Assembly (NCBI RefSeq): GCF_019969725.1
Contig: NZ_JAHXYW010000006.1
Span: forward strand, 310,001 to 374,000
Direction of reading: 5' to 3'
DNA from: Neobacillus bataviensis
Lineage (GTDB): Bacteria > Bacillota > Bacilli > Bacillales_B > DSM-18226
DNA length: 64,000 nucleotides
A program made the position numbers and the translations under genes. Below the pieces are notes generated by a model, which was given only the letters and a program-made list of their open reading frames with translations, was not told where the DNA came from and searched no databases. Below are positions 25,601-34,539 of the stretch, piece by piece; within the stretch, counting starts at the first letter, position 1, and the number at the start of each line of letters is the position of its first letter.

Positions 25601-28600
25601 TTCCAGCGGATGCATCGGCAGAAAAGGTAGTTCCACAATTAGATCCTGATAGTTATCAGAACGACGGCAAAACAGCTCAAGCCACTTACATTCTTGATGT
25701 GGATTCTTTTAAAGGGACGTTTAATGTCGCAGTCACGGACAATGTAAACAACAAGAGTGTTGAGCCGTACCTAGTTACAGCTGCCAATTCCAATATCGAG
25801 GCAAAAGACAGCGGTATTGTCATGATTGAAAAGAACAAACCGACAACTGACATTGCTGTTATACCTCAAAAAGACGTAGCTTCATACGTGGATAAGTCTA
25901 AAACCGAATTCTATAGCGGTGAGGCAACGTATGATGTCGATGTTCAAGATGCCGATGCCGGTGTCAATGCCGTTCAAATTAAGGTGAACGATAAACTAAT
26001 TGACGAGTACGATTATCACGATAAAGAAACGGCACAATTACATCCGGATCTTACTGCTACAGATACGAATGATGAGAGAATCAGTCGTGAAGAGGATGGT
26101 TCGTACCATATTTATTCAGAAGTAGTGGATAATGCCGGAAATGTGAATACGGCCGATAGAACCATCTATATTGATGAAACAGCACCAACGATTACTGATT
26201 TTGCTTTTTCATCAAAGGATAAGAATGAAAATGCAACAGAAACGCTTCAACCGGAAGCCGTTGAAACGACCAAATATGGTTTCTATTTCAAGCAGCCCGT
26301 TCAAGTGACGGTTACAGCGAATGATCCTAACACTGATCATGACTACCAAGCAACGAGTGGACTCCAATCAATGGTTGTTTATTTAAAAGATTACGAGAAT
26401 GGCAAAATGTATGCTGTCATTCCTGACTCATTGAATAATCCTTTGAATGATCCAGAGCATGCAAAGGGTAAATTGAGTGAAACAAAGGATATTTCAACTG
26501 TTGAAGGGATTCCTACAACAAGTCAATTAACATTTACGGTTCCGGCCTCTTTTAAAGGACAGATTTTTGCCGAAGCTTTTGACAATGTCAATAATACGAG
26601 TGGTGTGGTAAAACCAGATGGCTCGGTAATCGAAGATGCAGCGAAGCACGGAAAAGAAGAACATATTGATTTTAATAGAGCCAAAACGACTCTAAAAGAT
26701 ACTAACAATGCTGATCTTTATAACAAAAATGTGGATGTGAATCTAACCGTTACCGATACGTATTCTGGTATTGGGGAGATTGAATGGTGGGTGGAAGCAC
26801 CATACGATCAGGAGAACAACCAGCATGGCCGCCTCCAGATTAATAATGATAAAAGCTATACGGATGGCAGTAATATAGAGGGCTGGAAACATACCGAGTT
26901 CGATCAAAACCTTGTTCAAGAAATGACCAAAACCATTACGGTTAAGAATGATAGTAATGACATTAATGTCAAGGTGAAAATGACCGACCGGGCAGGTAAT
27001 ACGACGGAAAAGAAGATTACCTTCAGTATTGATAAGACAGCACCAACCATTGATGTTACTTATGATAACAACACAGATGACCCGCAAAATGCTGATTATT
27101 TCAAAGCTGACCGTACAGCCACGATTGTGGTAAATGAGCGTAACTTTAAAGCAGCGGATGTGGTCCATAAGATTACCAACACCGATGGAGTGATTCCAAA
27201 ATTGGTTGGCTGGAAAACAGTCGCCAATACGAAAGATCCAAATAAAACAACGCATACGGCAACCGTGAAATATAGTGCGGATGGAGATTATACGTTTGAT
27301 ATCAAGTATAAAGATAATGCTGGAAATGCAGCTGCACCGTTTGCCCAGCAAAAATTTACACTTGATAAAACTATTCCTGTTATTAAAGTTTCATATAATA
27401 ACAACGCAGCAGCTAATGGAAATTATTATAAAGCGGCGAGAACGGCCACCATTTCCATTACCGAGCATAACTTTGAAACAAGCCGAATTAAAGTAACAGG
27501 TAACGCATCCGATGGCGGCAAGCCGGCGGCATTCCCGCGTGTAAGCGGATGGTCAAACCATGGGGATGTTCATACCGCGACAATCAGTTATGCAGCCGAT
27601 GGGAAGTATAGCTTTGATATTGAGTACACCGATATGGCTGGTAACATCGCGGCAGATTATCCAAAGGATGAGTTCATTATTGACCAAACTGTGCCTAAAT
27701 TGACCATTACAGGTGTGGAGGATATGTCGGCCAATAATAAAGATGTCGCTCCTGTTATCACCTATTCTGATACGAACTTCAATAAAAAAGCCGTATCAAT
27801 TTCTTTAAAAGGTGCAAACAGAGGCACAGCTAAATTAGCCGGAAGCTATACCGATGCAGCAAATGGCCAGGTATTTAAGTACAAAAACTTCGAAAAGAAA
27901 AAGGAAAATGACGATCTCTATACCTTGACCGCTACCCTTACGGACTTTGCAGGAAATGTTTCAACGAAAACAATCCGTTTCTCTGTCAATCGTTTTGGCT
28001 CTGTCTATGTCTTTGATGATTCACTCAAAGCGATCGAAGGAAAATATGTGAAGAACGAACAAGATGTCATCCTGACTGAAACCAATGTTGACAGCTTAAA
28101 GCAAGACACCATTAAGATGAAGGTGACTAAAAATGGCACACCATCTGACCTTGTGAAAGGATCCGATTATACGGTGACAGAAACAGGCGGAAAAGGTAAG
28201 TGGAGCCAGTACACCTATGTTGTGAAGAAGAAGCTGTTCAGCGGCGATGGCCGTTACACCGTCGCACTTTACTCTGAAGACGCAGCCGGTAATATTAATG
28301 AAAACATTGATGAAGCCAAAAAAGCAGAAATTTCTTTCGGTATCGATAAAACAGCTCCAGTCGTCGTGCCGGTTAATATCGAAAGCGGCAAGCAGTATCC
28401 AGTAGAGGAAAAAGCTGTTACAGTCTCCATCAAGGATAATCTTGTCTTAAACGGTGCTGAATTCTATGTGAATGATCAAAAGGTAGAGAATAAAGCAGAT
28501 GGTGAAAACTACACCTTTGCGATTAAGAATTCCAATGATAAGCAGAATGTGAAGATTGTTGCTGTCGATGCAGCTGGAAATGAATTAACGAAAGAAGTAA

Positions 28601-28767
28601 ATGATTTGCTTGTTTCCACTAACCCAATTGTCCGCTGGTATAATAATAAGCCATTATTTGCAGGATCTCTTGGGGGAGTTGGCAGTCTGGCTATTGCCGC
28701 TACATCCTTCTTCCTCTTCCGTAAAAAGAAGAAATTCGAAGATGATCACGAAGAAGCAGCAAGCTAA
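22648..28767 (+). CDS. Giant Ig-like repeat surface protein of the T7SS operon
   Basis: 2039 residues. A signal peptide (basic start, AAVMAVMLVAYSIPVGVV, cleavage likely after VLAQ) opens it. Residues about 90-460 contain four InlB/Flg_new-like beta repeats (KTGYHIESITLNGE, KTGKHIESIKFGDE). The middle and C-terminal parts hold many Ig-like domains, each opening with D(K/Q/E)(T/K)APT-type strings and closing with AGN turns. A C-terminal helix (GGVGSLAIAATSFFLF) and RKKKK stop-transfer end it. There is no LPXTG motif, so it is membrane- rather than sortase-anchored. ATG 22648 has AAGGGGAG upstream. It could span the wall as EsaA/YueB does, or be an adhesin. It is the largest gene here and lies directly before EssC. 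Confidence 0.85.
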   Translation: MHLRRKSMVTRILAAVMAVMLVAYSIPVGVVTSPVLAQNEQDVFTLKIVKDGADVPNQVVTGHNTDNSVSLEGTTDNKGIVQFPELTNVSSGEIQFTVGEDTFPITFNEVMAKHYTYDTALNRLTVTPDQKTHDVIVKTTGSGKVEINNTEYSAPVQVAEGSNVNVKILPDPGNEIQSITVNEIKQNITDSFTIEGITEIKTIEVVFAAKLYPITVSYNKDLGTVENGDQTITDGQVVSAKYGEKPSFNVIPKTGYHIESITLNGEPVILPADVTQSTINYPLPLKPVTENVKVEVKFAINSYILTFDYEGNDDGKAQVDETYYSDGGTVKVDYGSKPVIKVIPKTGKHIESIKFGDEPIEIPKNVTDETVDFAFPAPEVTKDTTVKVVFAPNKYNVTVVDPDNGTVTSPNSVEYDGAITIAINPDRKYLVNSVKVNGTTYSTGIDLNDNGYYTYTVTHITKDTTIEVELSKMRVLPGTWDQYVSMTEPLSKHTVDNKEIRVYGNNAKVEIVPILDYNQIKLPVLGNGYKSGYIIDKNRNTTITDMYVRINNQFKSEAQVNVPGEIEVVFDTEKPVINDVILDGQGKKEVNGSYWFNGPVTISGSIDNGDSSYSSAIDKVYYSKDSEVTETEVPYDFEKNRFSITTADGDYKGVYKIWTVDKAGNKSDIKTVNINIDKTKPTLADGRSVKVEKLYDFIPDFFIRIGLGMFFNNGIKVTVKAVDDAAGISDISLNAVSKNAAKQAVPRKFFYPDQNPAKAVFVLDDESFEGTFSVDVTDNVGNTQTFDVTKDNIEPEGDPVFMIDRKKPSADITVLHGKEEEPYVVKDEETGRETEFYSEDVKLDVKAKDQESGVNTVTIDLNDEEYKKYDFSDSVVKQINPAIDQIDTQTLADKGPSYDFNVVVKDNAGNDNKADQVKKKIYIDQKAPTLADGKDAVTFDFVNDSTIAKVLNFLSFGTFFNKQIKVTVKVKDEASGIKDFALHAVPADASAEKVVPQLDPDSYQNDGKTAQATYILDVDSFKGTFNVAVTDNVNNKSVEPYLVTAANSNIEAKDSGIVMIEKNKPTTDIAVIPQKDVASYVDKSKTEFYSGEATYDVDVQDADAGVNAVQIKVNDKLIDEYDYHDKETAQLHPDLTATDTNDERISREEDGSYHIYSEVVDNAGNVNTADRTIYIDETAPTITDFAFSSKDKNENATETLQPEAVETTKYGFYFKQPVQVTVTANDPNTDHDYQATSGLQSMVVYLKDYENGKMYAVIPDSLNNPLNDPEHAKGKLSETKDISTVEGIPTTSQLTFTVPASFKGQIFAEAFDNVNNTSGVVKPDGSVIEDAAKHGKEEHIDFNRAKTTLKDTNNADLYNKNVDVNLTVTDTYSGIGEIEWWVEAPYDQENNQHGRLQINNDKSYTDGSNIEGWKHTEFDQNLVQEMTKTITVKNDSNDINVKVKMTDRAGNTTEKKITFSIDKTAPTIDVTYDNNTDDPQNADYFKADRTATIVVNERNFKAADVVHKITNTDGVIPKLVGWKTVANTKDPNKTTHTATVKYSADGDYTFDIKYKDNAGNAAAPFAQQKFTLDKTIPVIKVSYNNNAAANGNYYKAARTATISITEHNFETSRIKVTGNASDGGKPAAFPRVSGWSNHGDVHTATISYAADGKYSFDIEYTDMAGNIAADYPKDEFIIDQTVPKLTITGVEDMSANNKDVAPVITYSDTNFNKKAVSISLKGANRGTAKLAGSYTDAANGQVFKYKNFEKKKENDDLYTLTATLTDFAGNVSTKTIRFSVNRFGSVYVFDDSLKAIEGKYVKNEQDVILTETNVDSLKQDTIKMKVTKNGTPSDLVKGSDYTVTETGGKGKWSQYTYVVKKKLFSGDGRYTVALYSEDAAGNINENIDEAKKAEISFGIDKTAPVVVPVNIESGKQYPVEEKAVTVSIKDNLVLNGAEFYVNDQKVENKADGENYTFAIKNSNDKQNVKIVAVDAAGNELTKEVNDLLVSTNPIVRWYNNKPLFAGSLGGVGSLAIAATSFFLFRKKKKFEDDHEEAAS

Positions 28768-28783
28768 TCTATGATTAATCCGT

Positions 28784-28818
28784 ATCCCTTCTATTATATA
28801 TAGACAATAGGAGGGATA
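28784..28818 (+). other. 12-bp hairpin between the surface protein and EssC genes
   Basis: ATCCCTTCTATT pairs with AATAGGAGGGAT with one mismatch around a short A/T loop. No strong T run follows, so it may be a weak attenuator or processing site that adjusts EssC expression rather than a full terminator. Confidence 0.5.
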
Positions 28819-28867
28819 TCCTTCTTTATAATCGAATACGGCATCATTGTTTAGGGAGAGAATTGTT

Positions 28868-31800
28868 TTGATATTAACACTTTTTGATAAGGGTAAAGCT
28901 TTTACGACGGTTTTACCTGAAAAAATCACGGGAAGATATCATTTAACCACCGTCGATCAGAACAATAACTCCATTGAGTTAATGGCTGTAGAAGCGGAAG
29001 ATGGCAAGTGGTATCTGAAGTCCAATAAATTTGCTTATCTAAAAAGCATTGCGAACGAAAAGGCTCGAAAAGCAGCAGTTGAACCCTTCAGCACGTATAC
29101 AATTTTCCGGGATAATGAACCAGCTGCTCTCTTATATGTTGAACCTTTTAGTGAAGATCGGAATGAGTTTACGAGACATATTGTTTCAGCCAATGTGATT
29201 AAAATCGGACGCTCAAAGGACAGCCACATTTGTTTTACAAATAAATTGGTATCGAGCTCGCATTGTTCGATTGAATACAATGAACAAGGGCGTGCGGTGA
29301 TTAAAGACCATAATAGTTCCAATGGAACCTATGTTAATGGTGAAAAAATCGAAAAAAAGGAACTCGCAATTGGTGATGTCATCTCCATCATGGGATTAAG
29401 AATCATCTTTAATGGCAGATTGATTAGTTTAAATAACCCTCATCAATTGGTTTTTCTAGATCGAAATGCCTTCAAGCCATTTGTGGCCGGGCAGCCGGTC
29501 ATTCAAACGGAAGAAGAGTTAGATGATTTTTTAGTCGAAGCTGAAAATCAAGATTTATTTTATCGGTCGCCGCGCTTTAAGCGGGATATTGAGAAAAAAA
29601 CGATCAAGATTGACCCGCCGCCGCAGATGAATACGATGGAAGAAACACCTTTAATGCTCATGCTTGGACCATCGATGACGATGGGGATGGCGTCCTTGTT
29701 TACAGGGATTTTCGCGGTTCAAAACGTGGCAAGGAACGGCGGCAATATGATGAATGCTCTGCCGACCTTGATCATGTCGCTGAGCATGTTGATTGGGACG
29801 ATTCTTTGGCCGATTCTGACTAAAAAGCATGAAAAGAAAAAACGAATTGAAAATGAGAATATCCGTCAAGAAAAGTACAGGCAGTATCTAGAAGAAATGA
29901 AACAGACGATCCAGGATGAAGGTAAGTATCAGGAAGAAATCCTTCATGAAAATCATATTTCCCTTTATTCCTGCCTTGAGAGGATCGACAAACGTGACCG
30001 GACATTGTGGGAGCGGGTGATCGGGCAGAATGATTTCTTAAAGATCCGCTTAGGTTTAGGGGATTTACCGCTGGAAGTCGAGATTAAATATCCAGAAAAG
30101 AAATTTACGATTGAGGAAGATAATCTCCAAGATGAGCTTTATAAATTAGTCGAAACTCCTTCTGTTTTAAAACAAGTGCCTGTCACCTTATCACTTGTCG
30201 AAGAGCGCGTAAGCGGAATTATTGGAAAGAGAGAGAATGTCATTGAGTTTGTAAAAGGGGTTATTTTTCAACTTGCGTCCTTACATAGTTATGACGAGTT
30301 AAAAATGGTCTTCCTCTATGACCAAAGTGAACAGGAGTCCTGGAAGTTCGTCAAGTGGCTTCCGCATGTTTGGTCGGAAAATACCAATATCCGATTTATT
30401 GCCTCTGACGCCAATGAAATGAAGGAGCTTTCCGTTTATTTTGAAAAAGAAATAGCTAACCGAGCAGCAATGGCTGAAAAAGAACAACAAGAGTTTACCC
30501 AGCATTATGTTGTGTTTTCGATGAGCAAAGAGCTGGCCGGCAAGGCGGAAATGGTGAACTTGCTTTTAAAAGAAAAGAAAGACCTTGGCATCAGTTTGGT
30601 CACGCTCTATAACGAGCTGGAAAGGCTGCCGAAGGAATGCTCCAACGTCATCGAGCTGGATGAACCGGTTAGCAAAATCTATGATAAAGATGATATTTCC
30701 GGCAAGTATCAGCCATTTAAGGCCGATATTTACATGCAGCAGGATCCGGAAGAGATGGCGATAAAGCTGGCCAACATTCAACTGGCCTCTTCGGTTGATG
30801 CGTATAGCCTTCCAGATATGCTGACATTCTTAGAAATGTTTGGTGTAGGAAAGGTGGAACATTTAAATTCACCTACCCGCTGGAAGGAAAATAATCCAAC
30901 GCTGACGATTGAAACCCAGATTGGGGTCAATCAAATGGGCGAACCGTTTAAAATTGACCTTCATGAAAAATATCATGGTCCGCATGGTTTGATTGCCGGT
31001 ATGACCGGTTCCGGTAAGTCTGAATTTATCATGACGTTTATCTTGTCATTGGCGGTTAACTATCATCCAGATGAAGTGGCGTTTATATTAATCGATTATA
31101 AGGGCGGCGGAATGGCGAATGCCTTCTTAAACCTGCCGCACCTTGCAGGTACGATAACCAACCTGGATGGAGCTGCGGTCAAACGTTCCTTGGTTTCGAT
31201 TCAAAGTGAATTAAAACGGCGTCAGGCGATCTTTAGTGAGACAAGCCGCCGCTTAAATGAAAGTATTATTGATATCTATAAATATCAAAAACTATATCGC
31301 GAAGGCGTTGTCTCTGAGCCTTTGCAGCATTTGTTTATGATTTCCGACGAGTTTGCCGAATTAAAAACGCAGCAGCCGGAGTTTATGGATCAGCTGGTCA
31401 GTGCCGCAAGGATTGGGCGAAGCTTAGGGGTTCACTTGATTTTGGCCACGCAAAAGCCTTCCGGGGTTGTCGATGATCAAATTTGGAGTAACAGTAAATT
31501 CCGAATTAGCTTAAAGGTACAAGAAAAAGCCGATAGTATGGAAGTGATTAAACGTCCGGATGCGGCTGAAATCAAACAAACCGGCCGCTTCTTCCTGCAG
31601 GTAGGTTACAATGAATTGTTTGAGCTGGGCCAATCGGCTTGGGCAGGCGCTCCTTATTATCCAGCTGATAAAGTGGAGAAGACAGAAGACGATGGCATTG
31701 CGGTAATTGATAATTTAGGACGCGTGATGAAGGCGGCCAAAATGGATAAACGGAAAAAGACTGGTCAAAAGCCATCAAGTCAAATTGATGAGGTAACCAA

Positions 31801-33490
31801 ATACTTAGCCAATCTTGCAAGCCAAGAAAATATTAAAGTCAAGCCATTATGGCTGGATCCAATTCCGCCACTCGTCTATATTGGCGAATTGAAAAAGAAA
31901 TACAAACGAGCTTCAGTTGAAAGCTTTACGCTTAATCCGGTAATCGGAGAATACGATGATCCGGCCAAACAAAGCCAGTCGGTGTTGACGCTGCCAATCA
32001 GTCAGGAAGGGAATACCGTTGTCTACGGTGTGGCTGGAAGCGGTAAGACGACCTTCTTAACGACACTTCTATTCTCGTTAATGGAAGATCACACACCGGA
32101 GGAGGTAAATCTTTATTTACTAGATTTCGGTTCCGAAACATTAAGCTGGTACCAAGATGCACCGCATGTTGGTGATGTGATGCTGTCCCATGAAGGCGAG
32201 AAAATTGATAACTTATTTAAGATATTAACGAGCGAAATTGCTAACCGGAAAAAGCTGTTCTCACCATATGGAGGGGACTTCCACCAGTACAACCGACTAT
32301 CAGGTAAGACAGCACCATCCATTGTGGTGATGATTCATAACTACTCGGCGTTCTCTGAGATGTATGAACAGCACGAGGAAGCACTCTCTTATTTAACGCG
32401 CGAAGGTACGAAGTATGGCCTTTACTTTGTGGTAACTGCCCTCAATACAGGAGCAATCCGCTATAAATTGTTGCAAAACTTTAAGCAGATGTATGTGCTG
32501 CAGCTGAATGATCCATCCGAATACTCCGGTGTATTGGGCAGTGTCGATGGCGTTTATCCATCTAAGTTCAAAGGCAGAGGAATAGTCAAAACGGATTCGG
32601 TTTATGAATTCCAAACCGCCCAAATTTCTAAGGGGGCTGAAGACATTTATTCCTTTATCACCAAGTATTGTCAGGACTATCAGCAAAGATGGGGCAAGAA
32701 TGGAGCCAAACGAATTCCGATTCTTCCGGAAAAAGTGGACATCGACTATTTGCATGATGAAATTCACTTTGGCCCATCAGGCGTGGTTCCAATTGGAGTG
32801 GAAAAAGCATCTTTACGTGTTTCTTCCTATAACTTTACGGATTCCTTCATCAATCTGGTGACGTCTGCTAACTTGGAGTCAAGCACTTCCTTTATGCAAG
32901 GTCTTACAGAAGTGATGACGGCCAAACAAAAGGGCAAGGAAGTCATTGTCATCGATCCAGGCAGCCAGTTTGCCAATGGTGAGAATCTAGCCTGCAAATA
33001 TGTAAGCGAAATGAACGAGTTAGATGAAATGATCGTGTATCTCTTCAATACATTGGTTTTCCGCAACAACACAACGAAGGATGCACTTGCCGAAGGTAAA
33101 GAAGCTCCGGTATTTGATACGATCACGTGTCTCATTCATGGGTTCTCGGATCTACAGTCCTCTTTATCTGACGACCGCTTCGATAAATTGAAGGTCTTCC
33201 TGGAAAGAGGAGAGGGCTTAAACGTTTCGATCATTCTTTCGGATGCAGCGGATCGAATGAGCTCTTATACGTATGAAAGCTGGTTCCAAAAACAAGCTTC
33301 TCTAAGTGAGGCCATCTGGGTGGGCAGCGGAATCTCCGATCAGTTTGTCTTGAAGGTTAATAAGATGACCAATGACATGTATGGGGAGCTTCCGGAAGAC
33401 TTTGGCTGGATACTAAGAAAAGGAAAAGTAAAACTAGTAAAACTGGTAGCGACCGTGGAAAAGGAAGAGGGGGTACTAGAATATGCATAA
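28868..33490 (+). CDS. essC: EssC/YukBA-type T7SS motor ATPase (FtsK/SpoIIIE family)
   Basis: 1540 residues. Domain order: an N-terminal beta region, an FHA domain (VIKIGRSKDSHICF, SSSHCSIEY, SSNGTYVNG, about 110-185), two membrane helices (about 255-305), then three FtsK-like ATPase modules. D1 is intact (GMTGSGKSEF, Walker B HLFMISDEFAEL). D2 has a good P-loop (GVAGSGKTTF), but its Walker B acid reads His (IVVMIHNYSAF). D3 has lost the P-loop (VTSANLESSTSF). EssC is the energy-providing channel component that recognises WXG100 substrates through its ATPase modules. TTG 28868 follows GGGAGAG by 7 bases; the upstream in-frame TTG 28847 has no site. Its stop overlaps yukD. Confidence 0.95.
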   Translation: MILTLFDKGKAFTTVLPEKITGRYHLTTVDQNNNSIELMAVEAEDGKWYLKSNKFAYLKSIANEKARKAAVEPFSTYTIFRDNEPAALLYVEPFSEDRNEFTRHIVSANVIKIGRSKDSHICFTNKLVSSSHCSIEYNEQGRAVIKDHNSSNGTYVNGEKIEKKELAIGDVISIMGLRIIFNGRLISLNNPHQLVFLDRNAFKPFVAGQPVIQTEEELDDFLVEAENQDLFYRSPRFKRDIEKKTIKIDPPPQMNTMEETPLMLMLGPSMTMGMASLFTGIFAVQNVARNGGNMMNALPTLIMSLSMLIGTILWPILTKKHEKKKRIENENIRQEKYRQYLEEMKQTIQDEGKYQEEILHENHISLYSCLERIDKRDRTLWERVIGQNDFLKIRLGLGDLPLEVEIKYPEKKFTIEEDNLQDELYKLVETPSVLKQVPVTLSLVEERVSGIIGKRENVIEFVKGVIFQLASLHSYDELKMVFLYDQSEQESWKFVKWLPHVWSENTNIRFIASDANEMKELSVYFEKEIANRAAMAEKEQQEFTQHYVVFSMSKELAGKAEMVNLLLKEKKDLGISLVTLYNELERLPKECSNVIELDEPVSKIYDKDDISGKYQPFKADIYMQQDPEEMAIKLANIQLASSVDAYSLPDMLTFLEMFGVGKVEHLNSPTRWKENNPTLTIETQIGVNQMGEPFKIDLHEKYHGPHGLIAGMTGSGKSEFIMTFILSLAVNYHPDEVAFILIDYKGGGMANAFLNLPHLAGTITNLDGAAVKRSLVSIQSELKRRQAIFSETSRRLNESIIDIYKYQKLYREGVVSEPLQHLFMISDEFAELKTQQPEFMDQLVSAARIGRSLGVHLILATQKPSGVVDDQIWSNSKFRISLKVQEKADSMEVIKRPDAAEIKQTGRFFLQVGYNELFELGQSAWAGAPYYPADKVEKTEDDGIAVIDNLGRVMKAAKMDKRKKTGQKPSSQIDEVTKYLANLASQENIKVKPLWLDPIPPLVYIGELKKKYKRASVESFTLNPVIGEYDDPAKQSQSVLTLPISQEGNTVVYGVAGSGKTTFLTTLLFSLMEDHTPEEVNLYLLDFGSETLSWYQDAPHVGDVMLSHEGEKIDNLFKILTSEIANRKKLFSPYGGDFHQYNRLSGKTAPSIVVMIHNYSAFSEMYEQHEEALSYLTREGTKYGLYFVVTALNTGAIRYKLLQNFKQMYVLQLNDPSEYSGVLGSVDGVYPSKFKGRGIVKTDSVYEFQTAQISKGAEDIYSFITKYCQDYQQRWGKNGAKRIPILPEKVDIDYLHDEIHFGPSGVVPIGVEKASLRVSSYNFTDSFINLVTSANLESSTSFMQGLTEVMTAKQKGKEVIVIDPGSQFANGENLACKYVSEMNELDEMIVYLFNTLVFRNNTTKDALAEGKEAPVFDTITCLIHGFSDLQSSLSDDRFDKLKVFLERGEGLNVSIILSDAADRMSSYTYESWFQKQASLSEAIWVGSGISDQFVLKVNKMTNDMYGELPEDFGWILRKGKVKLVKLVATVEKEEGVLEYA

Positions 33491-33734
33491 GATTTTAGTA
33501 GAAGTGTATAATCCCGCCTCCAACCATTCATTCGATGTATTCATTCCGTTAAAAAGCAAGATCTACGAAGTAACCTATCTGCTTTCGAATACGGTAACGG
33601 AATTATCCCAAGGGCACTATAAGGCCACCCAACAAACCGCCCTCTGCGACCGAATCACGGGGCAGGTATTTGATATCAACATGACCATTGAAGAAATTGG
33701 TTTGAAAAATGGATCCAAGCTGATGCTGCTATAA
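33483..33734 (+). CDS. yukD: YukD/EsaB ubiquitin-like T7SS protein
   Basis: An 83-residue beta-grasp protein. It has an opening strand (HKILVEVYNPASNHSFDVFIP), a central helix and a closing GLKNGSKLMLL typical of YukD/EsaB. Unlike ubiquitin it has no C-terminal Gly-Gly. YukD is an essential cytoplasmic member of Firmicute T7SS. The start overlaps the EssC stop by 8 bases, indicating translational coupling; AGAGGGGG precedes it. Confidence 0.93.
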   Translation: MHKILVEVYNPASNHSFDVFIPLKSKIYEVTYLLSNTVTELSQGHYKATQQTALCDRITGQVFDINMTIEEIGLKNGSKLMLL

Positions 33735-33779
33735 CGTCAGCGGGATCTACTTTAAACCGCCTCAAGGAAGGGGACAGAC

Positions 33780-34535
33780 ATGAAACTGAAAAAGAGGATA
33801 TTAGCAATACTTCTTCCATCCATATTAATAATAGGGGGAACAGGTTGTATGAAAAAGAATACTCCTGAAAATGAAATTATCAACTATTTAGAAAAGACAT
33901 ACGATGAAACATTTGAAGTGGAAAACGTTAAAGAAGGAAGTCCTATTTTCAAATCAATGTATGGTTCAGACAAAGTGATTGTTCACCCCGAAGGAAAGCC
34001 AGAGAATGTTTTTTTAGCAGGTGAAAAGAGAGATCATGAAGGTGAGTACTATGATACGTATGTGTTATCAAAATGGTCTAATGAGCTTACCAAGAAATTC
34101 GATTCAGATGTAAAAAGCATTCTTCCGGGAGATTTTGAATATAGAGCCCTAGTATATGTGGAAGATGGAAAATACGATAGCTCTATGAAGGACATGTCTG
34201 TCTTTAAGTATTTTGCCAATAAAAATCAGGATGCTGATGTTGTATTAAAAATTGCAGTAAAAACATCAAAGTCCCCAGATGTAACCGAATATTATGAGCC
34301 GGTTTATCGTTTGTTGCAGTTACTGAAAACATTGAACATCGAATCTTATGGCGTTTCAGTAGGATTTGTAGACAGTTCCGAAGATATTTCCGATTATATT
34401 CGGACTTCCAATATTAATAATGTCCCCTGGACAAATTTAGATGCTAAGGTTTACGGAACGATTATGGTTGATAATCTTTCCAATATAACGGAGTCTGATC
34501 AAATCAAAGATTATTATGAAAAGGTCGAGGAGTGA
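33780..34535 (+). CDS. Lipoprotein, probable immunity protein for the adjacent lipase effector
   Basis: 251 residues, with signal peptide KKRILAILLPSILIIGG and lipobox GTGC (Cys near 22), so it is anchored outside the membrane. The mature part is mixed alpha/beta and charged; I recognise no catalytic motif. It lies directly upstream of a lipase-like T7SS effector, and its stop is 5 bases from that gene's ATG. In Staphylococcus aureus the secreted lipase TslA is neutralised by lipoproteins (TilA) encoded beside it, so an immunity role is a good inference. AAGGAAGGGG precedes the start. Confidence 0.7.
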   Translation: MKLKKRILAILLPSILIIGGTGCMKKNTPENEIINYLEKTYDETFEVENVKEGSPIFKSMYGSDKVIVHPEGKPENVFLAGEKRDHEGEYYDTYVLSKWSNELTKKFDSDVKSILPGDFEYRALVYVEDGKYDSSMKDMSVFKYFANKNQDADVVLKIAVKTSKSPDVTEYYEPVYRLLQLLKTLNIESYGVSVGFVDSSEDISDYIRTSNINNVPWTNLDAKVYGTIMVDNLSNITESDQIKDYYEKVEE

Positions 34536-34539
34536 TCCT

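Noticed and set aside
26743..27351. 202-codon minus-strand ORF inside the giant surface protein gene
   Set aside because: It is an open frame produced by codon bias of the repeated Ig-like domains on the other strand. There is no ribosome binding site and no protein-like composition.
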